From positions 1-19,350 of the forward strand of contig CAJUHY010000039.1 of the NCBI GenBank assembly GCA_910585895.1: DNA of 19,350 nt, in the 5' to 3' direction. This DNA is from an uncultured Lachnospiraceae bacterium. Its GTDB lineage: Bacteria; Bacillota; Clostridia; Lachnospirales; Lachnospiraceae. Positions 6,769 through 14,090 of the stretch are shown here, piece by piece. The position numbers were made by a program, and so were the translations under genes. The notes under the pieces were generated by a model, which ran no database searches, had not been told where the DNA came from, and saw nothing but the letters and a program-made list of their open reading frames with translations. Each line of letters starts with the position of its first letter. Positions within the stretch are counted from its first letter, which is position 1.

Positions 6769-7467
6769 ATGATAAAGATTGGTATTTGTGATGATGAAAA
6801 AATATCTCGCGAGCAGCTGAAAGAACTGCTGGAGCAGTTTTTTGAGAAAAATAGTCTGGGATTTCAATTGTGGGAGTATGAGTCGGGAGCGGATTTTCTT
6901 GAGCGGGGGGAAGAGATACATCTTCTGTTTCTGGATATAGAAATGAATGAAATGTCAGGAATTCAGCTGAAAGAAGAACTTCAGGGAACAGAGGATATCA
7001 GGATAATTTTTGTTACGAGCCATATGGAAGGGATGCCGGAGGCATTTGGCAGGAATGTTTATGGATTTCTGGAGAAACCGGTAGCATTAGAGAAACTGGA
7101 GAAGTATTTACTGCGTGTGCTGAAGGATTTTGAGGAGGAGCGAATGCTTGTGGTAAAAGGCTTCCAAGGTGATATGACGGTAAAGGAGAAGGACATTTTG
7201 TACTTTGTATCGGAAAAGAAATATAGCCGCATGGTGGGAAAGACTGGGGAATCATTTTGCGATATGGGTTTGCAGCAGTTGGAGGAGATGCTGGGGCAGC
7301 AATCATTTTTCCGCTGTCACAAAAGCTATCTGGTCAACCTGGCAAATATTTCGGACGCCAATCAGAATATCCGCCTGAAAAATGGAGAGAGCATTCCGGT
7401 CAGCAGGAGGAAGGCAAAGGAACTGAAGGAGGCATATATGGCATATATCATCCGCAAAGCGAGGTAG
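6769..7467 (+). CDS. LytTR-family response regulator (AgrA/VirR type)
   Basis: Cytoplasmic transcription factor of a two-component system. The 232-residue protein has a receiver domain (about 2-120) with the acidic pocket Asp8-Asp9 (ICDDE), phospho-acceptor Asp56 (LLFLDIEMNEMSG), Thr83 (FVTSH) and Lys103 (LEKPV). A LytTR DNA-binding domain (about 137-232) follows, with FVSEKKYSRM, FFRCHKSYLVNL and NGESIPVSRRKAKEL, all typical. AGGGAG at 6755-6760 is eight bases before ATG 6769. The partner kinase gene starts five bases after the stop, with its ribosome site inside the end of this gene, so the two are translationally coupled. LytTR regulators bind pairs of direct repeats about two helical turns apart; such a pair lies at 8795-8825, just behind the kinase gene. 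No agrB/agrD-like genes are present, so the stimulus is unknown. Confidence 0.93.
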   Translation: MIKIGICDDEKISREQLKELLEQFFEKNSLGFQLWEYESGADFLERGEEIHLLFLDIEMNEMSGIQLKEELQGTEDIRIIFVTSHMEGMPEAFGRNVYGFLEKPVALEKLEKYLLRVLKDFEEERMLVVKGFQGDMTVKEKDILYFVSEKKYSRMVGKTGESFCDMGLQQLEEMLGQQSFFRCHKSYLVNLANISDANQNIRLKNGESIPVSRRKAKELKEAYMAYIIRKAR

Positions 7468-7472
7468 GGGAT

Positions 7473-8795
7473 ATGGGAGAGATGGTAATTAATATTTTAT
7501 TAAATTTGATAAATGTGCTGGAAACTGGAGTGATGATGTATGGGATATTTTGTGTCCCTCTTACAAAAAAGAAACTGCCTTTTATCGGTGGATTGTTGCT
7601 GTGCATAGGATTTTGCTCGGGGGGAAATTGGGAACGATACGATGATATATATGTAGGAGCTTTCGGTATGTTGCTGACGCCAGTTATCTGGCTGCTTTGG
7701 ACAGAAGGGAAATGGTTTCGCCGGATTGCGATTTACATATGCAGTATGATGTATCTTGGTTTGCCATATTTTATCATTAATTTATTCGTTTGTGAAATAT
7801 CAGGGAAGAATGCAGATATATGGGAAACATATGAAATGTACCGTTTTGTGCGAGGAATGATTACGATTGTGGCAGTGGGGATTTTAACAATTTGTTTGTG
7901 GAGAAAAATAACAGGGTATAAAGGAATCTTAGATAACTTGCCAACATCGTACTTCATTGTTGGGAGTATCTGTGCGTTTACGGCTACTATGACACACAAT
8001 TTTGTAGATAGTGTCAGCAGGGAATATGAAAATGCAGGAGTGGCAAATTTTATTTCTCTTTGTGCGGTAGTTGTCAGCCTTGTGTTTTATGGTTTGGGCA
8101 TTGGCTGTGTTGTGTTGGACATTTTCAGGAAAAGGTATAAGGAAGAAAGCAGCCTGAAGGAACAGTATCTGCAGATTGCCAGGAATTATGTGAGGACGGT
8201 GCGCGACAATGCCAGAGAGACACGGAAGATACGCCATGACATACGGAATCATATGAATATTTTGCACTATCATTTAGAGAATGGGGAGTATCAGAAAGCG
8301 CAAAATTATCTGGAAGAGATGCAGTCGCATATGGAACAGTCGATTAAGAAGACTATGTCCGTGAACCATGAGATTGTGGATGCCGTTTTGTTTCAGCAGC
8401 AGTCTGAGATGGGCGCACAGTCCATCCGGTGGCAGATTGAGGGGGCGCTGCCTGATGGACTGCCAATCGGAGATTTTGATTTATGTACGATTTTTTCCAA
8501 TTTGCTGTCAAACAGCATAGAGGCATGCAGGCAAGTCGAGGAAGAGAGGAGATATATTCATCTGCAAATCCGCTCTCTGGATGGGAATCTGGTGATAGAA
8601 GTAGAAAATTCCTGCAACGGCATGGCAGACATAGAAAAACTGGGCGGCATTACGTCCAAAAAGGATGCGGAAAATCACGGATATGGAATTATAAATATGA
8701 AAGATGCAGTCCGAAAGAATCATGGGGAGATTCTGTTTGAAAGTACAGAAGACAAATTTATTGTGCGGATCGTGTTCTGTTTTTCTGTAAAATGA
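7473..8795 (+). CDS. GHKL-type sensor histidine kinase (AgrC-like)
   Basis: Membrane sensor that should phosphorylate the preceding LytTR regulator. The 440-residue protein has an N-terminal block of about six hydrophobic segments (roughly residues 5-217), a linker helix, the phospho-acceptor His255 in KIRHDIRNHMNIL, and a compact GHKL ATPase: N-box FSNLLSNSIEA (Asn343, Asn347) and glycine loop NHGYGIINM, ending at KFIVRIVF. This layout is that of peptide-sensing AgrC/ComD/VirS kinases. The frame is open back to 7257 within the regulator gene, but ATG 7473 is chosen since GAGG (7461-7464) lies eight bases before it and the hydrophobic N-terminus starts there. Its stop codon overlaps the first copy of the ACCGTT direct repeat. 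No signal-peptide gene was found nearby, so the ligand cannot be named. Confidence 0.92.
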   Translation: MGEMVINILLNLINVLETGVMMYGIFCVPLTKKKLPFIGGLLLCIGFCSGGNWERYDDIYVGAFGMLLTPVIWLLWTEGKWFRRIAIYICSMMYLGLPYFIINLFVCEISGKNADIWETYEMYRFVRGMITIVAVGILTICLWRKITGYKGILDNLPTSYFIVGSICAFTATMTHNFVDSVSREYENAGVANFISLCAVVVSLVFYGLGIGCVVLDIFRKRYKEESSLKEQYLQIARNYVRTVRDNARETRKIRHDIRNHMNILHYHLENGEYQKAQNYLEEMQSHMEQSIKKTMSVNHEIVDAVLFQQQSEMGAQSIRWQIEGALPDGLPIGDFDLCTIFSNLLSNSIEACRQVEEERRYIHLQIRSLDGNLVIEVENSCNGMADIEKLGGITSKKDAENHGYGIINMKDAVRKNHGEILFESTEDKFIVRIVFCFSVK

Positions 8796-8825
8796 CCGTT
8801 CGTTCCGAAAAACGACCGTTTATTC
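8795..8825 (+). promoter_or_regulatory. Direct-repeat operator, probable LytTR regulator binding site
   Basis: ACCGTTCGTTC (8795-8805) recurs as ACCGTTTATTC (8815-8825), 20 bp apart, and GACCGTT is shared in full. Two direct repeats on one face of the helix are the known binding geometry of LytTR regulators (AgrA, ComE, BlpR types). The pair ends nine bases before the -35 element at 8834, right for an activator. Confidence 0.65.
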
Positions 8826-8833
8826 CTTTTCTC

Positions 8834-8862
8834 TTGCAAACCTAAAGCGGGGGTTTTATGAT
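8834..8862 (+). promoter_or_regulatory. Promoter for the subtilase gene cluster
   Basis: TTGCAA (8834-8839), a 17-base spacer and TATGAT (8857-8862). The leader to ATG 8986 would be about 115 bases and contains a perfect 12-bp palindrome TGTTATATAACA (8928-8939), a possible second control site. Confidence 0.6.
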
Positions 8863-8927
8863 GGAGAAAAGGGGGTGAGGGGAATGGTGTTATCATCGAA
8901 TGACATGTTTTAATGCCTGAGTTAATT

Positions 8928-8939
8928 TGTTATATAACA
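8928..8939. repeat. 12-bp palindrome in the leader of the subtilase gene
   Basis: TGTTATATAACA is fully self-complementary and lies about 47 bp before the subtilase start. It could be an operator or part of a second -10 region; the sequence alone does not decide. Confidence 0.35.
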
Positions 8940-8985
8940 GAAAATTCTAAACAAAAAGAGAAAATGGAATGGAGACGGAAGTTTT

Positions 8986-10929
8986 ATGAGGAGAAAAATT
9001 AGTATAATATTAGCTGTTTTATTGGTTATAAGTTCTGTAAACACAACGCCAGTGCTGGCAGTGCAGAATGAGCAGGAGAGCATGGGAAACCCTGAGGGTG
9101 AAGGATTAGAGCAGAAAGTACCACAGGAAAGAAAATTCAGTAAAAAGCAGAAAAGGAAGCTTAAGGAAATTGAGGCTGCATCGGAGACCAGTGGTTTGGA
9201 AACAGCAGAAATATTAGAGGAAATTGAAGAAGATGAAGAATTGTATGAATATTCATTGAAAAATACGCTGGAAAAATATTATAATGAACCAGAAACCTAT
9301 GGAGAACAGCTGGCGGATATCAAAGAAAACGTTGAGTGCGATGCGGCAGAAGAAGTTATTGCGGAATATGAAGCAGCTTTGGAAGAGCGCAGCCAGGCAG
9401 ATGGACTGAATTATAATACAGAAAATATAATTGTTGTATTTGAACCGGAAACAGATGAGTCTTATATAGAATCGGTTGCGGAGGAACAATTTGGAGAATT
9501 AGAGGAAACTAATATAACCGAGGATATAGATGTTACAGGTCTGACAGAGAAGAAGGTTGAGCAGATACAGAATGTATCTCAAATAGAGGAAGATACGGTA
9601 GCAGTTGTAGATATCTCACTGGGGCAGACGGTTGAGCAGGCGGTAGAAGAGTATTCTCAATATGAGAACGTAAAATATGCAGAACCTGATTATTTACTGA
9701 GTGCATCAGGTTTAACAGTAGACACTTATAGCAATCAGCAGTGGCATTTAAATCATATTAAAATGAAAGAGGCTTGGTATGCATTGCAGACAAGTGGCAT
9801 GAGCGAAACCTGGATTGCTGTGATTGATTCTGGCATTAAGGTATCGCACCCGGACTTAAAGAACGTCTATATTAAAAATAAGTCTGTGGATGTGACAAAG
9901 AGTGGGTACCCTAAATTAAGCGATTTAACACAGCCTTATGCAGGCGACCATGGAACCCTTGTTTCTGGTGCGGTAGCTGCAGAGGCTAATAATGGCAAAG
10001 GGATAGCAGGTGTTGCGACTGGCGGAGATCCCTCAGCGTTTCGGCTGATGGCAATAAAAGCTGTTCGACCTGAGACACCTAATTATGATATGTATACAAG
10101 TGATTTAGTAAACGGTATATATTATGCAGTGGATAATGGAGCAGATGTCATAAATATTAGTTATGGATGGTCAGATTATTCTCAGATACAGCAGGATGCT
10201 GTGAACTATGCTTATAATGCCAATGTACCCATTGTGGCTTCAGCAGGAAATAAGAATTGCAGTGCGAAAAATTATCCTGCTGCATATAAAAATGTAATTT
10301 CAGTTGCAGCAACAGACCAGAACAATAAACGTGTAGTAAAGTCTTATTGGGGGTCAAATTATGGAGATTTTGTTGATATTGCAGCGCCTGGTGTGGATAT
10401 AAAGACTACAGCAATAAAATCAACCTATGAAATGTCTGAAGGAACATCTTTGGCAGCGCCTATTGTAACAGGCGTCATTGCAATTATGAAATCAATCACG
10501 TTTGGTAATATTTCTGTGAATGGCATTCAACAGATATTAACGGATTCAGCAACCAAACTGAGCATTAGCAATTTGGGGGCAGGCGTGGTAAATGGCGGTC
10601 TTGCCGTACAGATGGCAAAATATTCGTTGTTTAAGGACACTAAGGAAAATTTCAAAACGGTTGCAGCAACCTCCACAAGTGGTAATTTGAAATTGACATG
10701 GAATGATGGTGCTGCTTCTTCCGAAGGATATATTATATACCGTTCTGCAAGTAAGGATGGTACTTATAAGGCAATTAAAACTATAACAAATCCTCATACA
10801 AGTTCTTATACAGATAAGGGACTGAAAGAGGGAAAAACGTATTATTATAAAATCAGAGGATATATGAATTATGGAAGTGGAAAAAAGTATAACAAGTATT
10901 CGGCTATAAAGTCTGGAAAACCAAATTAA
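8986..10929 (+). CDS. Secreted S8-family serine protease (subtilase) with FN3 domain
   Basis: Exported subtilisin-like protease, 647 residues. Signal peptide about 1-25 (KISIILAVLLVISS, cleavage near VLA). A long, acidic, glutamate-rich prosegment (about 30-230) ends in a subtilisin-prodomain-like stretch with NVKYAEPDYLL. The catalytic domain (about 245-545) has the complete triad: Asp281 (AVIDSGIKVSHPDL), His322 (GDHGTLVSG) and Ser488 (EGTSLAAPIVTG), with oxyanion Asn422 (VASAGNKN). The C-terminus (about 557-647) is a fibronectin type III domain (LKLTWNDGAASSEGYIIYRS, then YYYKIRGY). No LPXTG or membrane anchor, so it is probably released or held by non-covalent wall contacts. GGAAG lies four bases before ATG. 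The next gene starts 13 bp downstream, and the upstream promoter carries a LytTR-type operator. Substrate unknown. Confidence 0.93.
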   Translation: MRRKISIILAVLLVISSVNTTPVLAVQNEQESMGNPEGEGLEQKVPQERKFSKKQKRKLKEIEAASETSGLETAEILEEIEEDEELYEYSLKNTLEKYYNEPETYGEQLADIKENVECDAAEEVIAEYEAALEERSQADGLNYNTENIIVVFEPETDESYIESVAEEQFGELEETNITEDIDVTGLTEKKVEQIQNVSQIEEDTVAVVDISLGQTVEQAVEEYSQYENVKYAEPDYLLSASGLTVDTYSNQQWHLNHIKMKEAWYALQTSGMSETWIAVIDSGIKVSHPDLKNVYIKNKSVDVTKSGYPKLSDLTQPYAGDHGTLVSGAVAAEANNGKGIAGVATGGDPSAFRLMAIKAVRPETPNYDMYTSDLVNGIYYAVDNGADVINISYGWSDYSQIQQDAVNYAYNANVPIVASAGNKNCSAKNYPAAYKNVISVAATDQNNKRVVKSYWGSNYGDFVDIAAPGVDIKTTAIKSTYEMSEGTSLAAPIVTGVIAIMKSITFGNISVNGIQQILTDSATKLSISNLGAGVVNGGLAVQMAKYSLFKDTKENFKTVAATSTSGNLKLTWNDGAASSEGYIIYRSASKDGTYKAIKTITNPHTSSYTDKGLKEGKTYYYKIRGYMNYGSGKKYNKYSAIKSGKPN

Positions 10930-10942
10930 GGAGGAATTGCTT

Positions 10943-11698
10943 ATGAAAAAATCGCTAAAACTAGTACTTCTGGCAATGATAAGCGTACTGGTATTGGGAA
11001 ACGCTCATGTAAACGCCCAGAATTTTAAAATTTCTGCGCCCACGGACACGATATATGTAAAGCAGAAAATTAAGCTGAAAGTAAAACCTTCCATGAAAAA
11101 AGGCAGCATAATCTGGAAGAGCTCTAACCGCAAAATTGCCACGGTATCCAAAAGCGGGGCAGTGACTGGTAAAAAAGCGGGCAAGGTAAGGATATATGCA
11201 GTTTCCTCAGACGACCGGAGTGAGAAAACGTCTTATGTGATAAGGGTTAAAAAGTTTAAGGAGCGTTCCCTGTCTGCCAAATTTACCGTACTAAGATCGG
11301 GGGAAGGGTTTCTATCAACAACTGGAAAAAAGTATCATGTATTTAGGTCCAGGAATGAAATAGAACAATATTTGAAATCTGTCAAGAAAAACCAGAATAT
11401 ATATTTGGGGGAAATGCCCGAGAAGTTAAAAAAATACAAAAAGCCTTTTTTTAATACAAAATCATTGTGTGTTGTGTATATAACGGCCGGAAGCAGCAGT
11501 ATGCCGGTGAACGTGGAGGATGTAAAGATTGTTCAAAATAAGAAAGGGACTGTCGTGGGAAGCGTGTGCGCCAAGATTGGCAAGCAGCCTCCCGATGTGG
11601 GATGGGCTTGTGATGTGGTTGCATATTATGCAATTGTCGAATTGGATAAGAAAGATGCTGACATGATACAGTCCTATAAAGTAGTGAAGCAGGAGTAG
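10943..11698 (+). CDS. Secreted Ig-like (BIG2) protein with PrcB-like C-terminal domain
   Basis: Exported protein of 251 residues. Signal peptide 1-25 (KLVLLAMISVLVLG, cleavage near VNA). Residues 28-104 form a bacterial Ig-like group 2 domain (IWKSSNRKIATVSKSGAVTG). Residues about 168-240 (FFNTKSLCVVYITAGSSSMP, then GKQPPDVGWACDVVAYYAIV) resemble by eye the PrcB C-terminal domain. In Treponema denticola, PrcB helps form the surface complex of the subtilisin-family protease dentilisin. Here the gene lies 13 bp behind a subtilase gene with GGAGG eight bases before ATG 10943, so co-expression is nearly certain. A role as stabiliser or inhibitor of that protease follows by analogy only. TTG 10937 is a poorer start. 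Cys176, Cys209 and Cys223 could allow a disulfide. Confidence 0.75.
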   Translation: MKKSLKLVLLAMISVLVLGNAHVNAQNFKISAPTDTIYVKQKIKLKVKPSMKKGSIIWKSSNRKIATVSKSGAVTGKKAGKVRIYAVSSDDRSEKTSYVIRVKKFKERSLSAKFTVLRSGEGFLSTTGKKYHVFRSRNEIEQYLKSVKKNQNIYLGEMPEKLKKYKKPFFNTKSLCVVYITAGSSSMPVNVEDVKIVQNKKGTVVGSVCAKIGKQPPDVGWACDVVAYYAIVELDKKDADMIQSYKVVKQE

Positions 11699-11785
11699 GT
11701 CTTGTATTTTATATTTTTGTTTTTTGGCATGGTTACGGAGGACATAATAGATACCCTTGCAAATCCGCGTGCAACTGCCGGAGAA

Positions 11786-11822
11786 TCTAAGGAAACGGTG
11801 ATTTAATCAGCGCTTCCTTAGA
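11786..11822. repeat. 18-bp imperfect inverted repeat, REP-like
   Basis: TCTAAGGAAACGGTGATT (11786-11803) and AATCAGCGCTTCCTTAGA (11805-11822) match at 16 of 18 positions around a single T. No T-run follows. It fills much of the 167-bp gap between the PrcB-like and beta-module genes. It could be a small dispersed repeat or an RNA hairpin that limits readthrough. Confidence 0.6.
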
Positions 11823-11865
11823 AAATTATCGGGGACTGCCCTGTCAAGGATATGGAGGTAAGAAC

Positions 11866-12768
11866 ATGAAAAGTGCAGTGAAAAAGATTGGTTTATATCT
11901 GATAGCGTTATCAATGATGCTGGCGAACTTGCAGATTGTGTCTGCAGACCAAGTACCACCCAGTGAGCGTGAATACACCCCATCTGTGCTGGTAGGTGAA
12001 ATTACAGAAGACGACACGCAGATTCCGGTTTATGTATATGACTGGACCACCCTGTATGTCAAAAATGGAGAGGATATCATATACCGCAAATTTTATAAAG
12101 AGGAAGGCAGGAAGAATATAGAGATTAAAAAACAGCCAGGCAACAGCAGATTAGAGTTTTATTTGATTTCAAAGGATTCAGGAAAAAAAGGAAAAACAGT
12201 GACGAAAAAAGTGACAAAGCTGCCTGTTGTTGCCAAGGAAAAGCCAGTGAAAACGATTGCCAAACCCCAAGTGCAGAAGACGGTCACGAGCCAGTCGCAA
12301 ACGGTCAGGGTTAGCGGCAAAGAAGGTACCACCCTTGTGGTTAAGAATCAAAAGAAGACGTTGAATCTTATAAAATTTAAGAAGAATGAAAGCAGAAAAA
12401 TCACGATACCAAAGCAGGACGGTGGGGTTTTGTATTTCTATCTGAAAAAAGGGAATGCCAGAGGGAAGATTGTATCGAGAACTGTCAAGGATGCGACCGC
12501 GCCGAAAGCTCCCAAGGTAAAAGTAGATTCCGGCAGTGTCCGTGTAAAAGGTGAACTGGGAGCAGAGATTTATTTCAAAGGCTCCAACGGATGGCGTCAT
12601 TTTGGGACGGTGAAAAGCAGCCAGTGGAATTGCTTTTTGATTAGCATAGATTATAGTGATGTTAAATGTGATTATTTTGAAGTGTATTTAAAAGATGCAG
12701 CTGGCAATAAGAGTAAGACGGTGAAAGTGAAAAATCCATCGCAAGACCTTCCGCATGTATGTATCTGA
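11866..12768 (+). CDS. Secreted protein of three beta-sandwich-like modules, function unknown
   Basis: A 300-residue exported protein. Signal peptide 1-27 (IGLYLIALSMMLANLQ, cleavage VSA-DQ). The rest divides into three roughly 65-80-residue modules of similar plan, about 48-110, 139-205 and 212-293. Each has a short strand, a glycine or acidic turn, a lysine-rich segment and a closing pattern: EFYLISKDSGKKGKTV, YFYLKKGNARGKIVSR, and YFEVYLKDAAGNKSKTV. The last resembles Ig-like modules of clostridial surface proteins. The body is strongly basic (many VTKK, KTV). No catalytic motif and no anchor. ATG 11866 follows GGAGG by eight bases. The next gene begins 19 bp downstream. I do not recognise a named family; a wall- or polysaccharide-binding role is plausible from the beta modules and charge, not shown. 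Confidence 0.8.
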   Translation: MKSAVKKIGLYLIALSMMLANLQIVSADQVPPSEREYTPSVLVGEITEDDTQIPVYVYDWTTLYVKNGEDIIYRKFYKEEGRKNIEIKKQPGNSRLEFYLISKDSGKKGKTVTKKVTKLPVVAKEKPVKTIAKPQVQKTVTSQSQTVRVSGKEGTTLVVKNQKKTLNLIKFKKNESRKITIPKQDGGVLYFYLKKGNARGKIVSRTVKDATAPKAPKVKVDSGSVRVKGELGAEIYFKGSNGWRHFGTVKSSQWNCFLISIDYSDVKCDYFEVYLKDAAGNKSKTVKVKNPSQDLPHVCI

Positions 12769-12787
12769 CAGGAGAGGAATGGTGTAG

Positions 12788-13282
12788 ATGAAGATCGGAT
12801 TTAAGTGTCTGGATAGGAACGTGAGCAGTGGAAACGTGAGGGGGAAAGCGGCAATATGCGCTATAGCAGTTTTTCTGGTTTTTGGCATGATTTTCGCATA
12901 TCTGGAATTTTTCACAGGACATGTCGGGAATGCAGAGGTACATTTTAACCAGTCTGAAAAATACAGCCAGGAGGAACTTTCAGAGGCTGTTGCCGCATTA
13001 AAAAAAGAATATTTCTTGAAAATGTGGGGAAGTGAGCTGCAGGAGGTAACATACAGAGAATGGATTGATTATGGATTAACCGAAGAAGAGAAAGAAGAGG
13101 TGGGGATAGGAAAAGAGGATGATTTTATTGTTTTGGAAGCGCAGTCTATTGTAAAGCATGATTCATACCCAATGTTTTCCAATACCGCCGTGAAAGGCGG
13201 AAAAGATGATATTGAGTGGGCGCTTGTCCGGAATAGAAAAAATGGAAAATGGAGAGTAGCGGGAGCTTTAGGGGGAGGCTAA
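12788..13282 (+). CDS. Membrane-anchored DUF4829-like protein
   Basis: A 164-residue protein with a short cytoplasmic N-terminus, one transmembrane helix (about 23-42, AAICAIAVFLVFGMIFAYLE) and an external domain (about 50-164). The external part, SEKYSQEELSEAVAALKKEY, then VTYREWIDYG, DDFIVLEAQSI and WALVRNRKNGKWRVAGALG, follows the pattern I associate with DUF4829, a small fold of unknown function common in Clostridia. It starts 19 bp after the beta-module protein, with AGGAGAGG about ten bases before ATG, and is closed by the terminator at 13300. It is therefore the last gene of the exported-protein run. No enzyme motif is visible. Confidence 0.75.
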   Translation: MKIGFKCLDRNVSSGNVRGKAAICAIAVFLVFGMIFAYLEFFTGHVGNAEVHFNQSEKYSQEELSEAVAALKKEYFLKMWGSELQEVTYREWIDYGLTEEEKEEVGIGKEDDFIVLEAQSIVKHDSYPMFSNTAVKGGKDDIEWALVRNRKNGKWRVAGALGGG

Positions 13283-13299
13283 TAGATATTTCCAAAATG

Positions 13300-13346
13300 A
13301 AAACCGCCAAGCAGCACAAATTTGACACACATGCCTGGCGGTTTTT
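13300..13346. terminator. Bidirectional terminator between convergent genes
   Basis: AAAACCGCCA (13300-13309) and TGGCGGTTTT (13336-13345) pair over 10 bp, with a further GCA/TGC inside, and T's run to 13346. The A-run on the left gives a U-tract for the minus-strand coiled-coil gene, so it serves both sides. Confidence 0.85.
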
Positions 13347-13374
13347 ATTGGGAATAGATTTAATCAATGTTTTC

Positions 13375-13983
13375 TTAAGAAATTTTCTGCAGCTTTTCAC
13401 TGTGTTCAGATACTACCTTTTTGAGCAAATCAATGTCAACGAAAGCTGCGGCCATTTTATCTGCATAACTTTTATAACGAGTGTATGTAGTAGTATAACA
13501 AGATTCGATGGTATTCAATCGCGGAAGGATAATATTTTCCTGAGTTAAATGTATGGCATGAACATCATTCTGCAAATCGAGGATATCTGCTTTCATGGTC
13601 TGAATGTCGTTTTTCATGTACTGAACATCATTCTGTAAATCCAAGATGTCCGCTTTCATGGCCTGAATGTCAGATTTGATGAAGCAAACATCGCTCTGCA
13701 AATCGAGGATATCTGCTTTCATGGCCTGAATGTCAGATTTGATGAAGCGAACATCGCTCTGCAAATCGAGGATATCTGCTTTCATGGTCTGAATGTCAGA
13801 TTTGATGAAGCGAACATCACTCTGCAAATCGAGGATATCCGCTTTCATGGTCTGAACGTCAGTTTTAATGTCATAAATGTCAGATTTCACTTCACGAATG
13901 TCATTTTCAATTGGTGTTAGCTTGGAATCCAATTTCTTGTCCATTATTTCAGCAATGGAAAGCAGTAATTCATTATCGGTCAT
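13375..13983 (-). CDS. Coiled-coil protein of five 21-residue repeats, function unknown
   Basis: A 202-residue soluble protein without signal peptide or membrane segment. Residues 41-145 are five consecutive 21-residue repeats (three heptads each) of the form DIQTMKADILDLQSDVRFIK. The d/a positions are hydrophobic and the flanks acidic/basic, so a long parallel coiled coil is expected. The N-terminal 40 residues (LLLSIAEIMDKKLDSKL) and C-terminal 57 (RYKSYADKMAAAFVDIDLLK) are also helical. AGGGAGGG lies six bases before ATG 13983. It is monocistronic: own promoter at 14029-14057, terminator at 13300. Similar repeat proteins are common, unnamed and variable in repeat number in gut Clostridia; that is recollection, not a search. 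No functional motif was found. Confidence 0.85.
   Translation of the reverse strand: MTDNELLLSIAEIMDKKLDSKLTPIENDIREVKSDIYDIKTDVQTMKADILDLQSDVRFIKSDIQTMKADILDLQSDVRFIKSDIQAMKADILDLQSDVCFIKSDIQAMKADILDLQNDVQYMKNDIQTMKADILDLQNDVHAIHLTQENIILPRLNTIESCYTTTYTRYKSYADKMAAAFVDIDLLKKVVSEHSEKLQKIS
13549..13863 (-). repeat. Five tandem 63-bp repeats inside the coiled-coil gene
   Basis: Five in-frame units of 63 bp correspond to residues 41-145. The inner units are nearly identical in DNA (shared core CTGCAAATCGAGGATATC), the outer two more diverged. This suggests recent expansion by slippage or unequal recombination. Confidence 0.9.
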
Positions 13984-14028
13984 TGTGTTCCCTCCCTCTG
14001 TGCGGCAATTTTGTTATGGGTGTTTATG

Positions 14029-14057
14029 AGTATATCATATCTATTTTGTAAAGTCTA
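14029..14057 (-). promoter_or_regulatory. Promoter for the coiled-coil gene
   Basis: Minus strand: TAGACT (14057-14052), 17-base spacer, TATACT (14034-14029) with an extended TGA before the -10, about 46 bp upstream of ATG 13983. Confidence 0.5.
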
Positions 14058-14090
14058 TGAAAATAATTGTTGTAATTTTTCTGTGCGATG

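Noticed and set aside
11729..11806. 25-codon frame between the PrcB-like and beta-module genes
   Set aside because: No ribosome site and it runs into the inverted repeat, so it is probably chance.
12280..12306. Two ACGGTC copies 21 bp apart, as GACCGT on the minus strand, resembling the LytTR repeat
   Set aside because: They lie inside the coding sequence of the beta-module protein, where repeated Thr-Val codons explain them, and no promoter follows.
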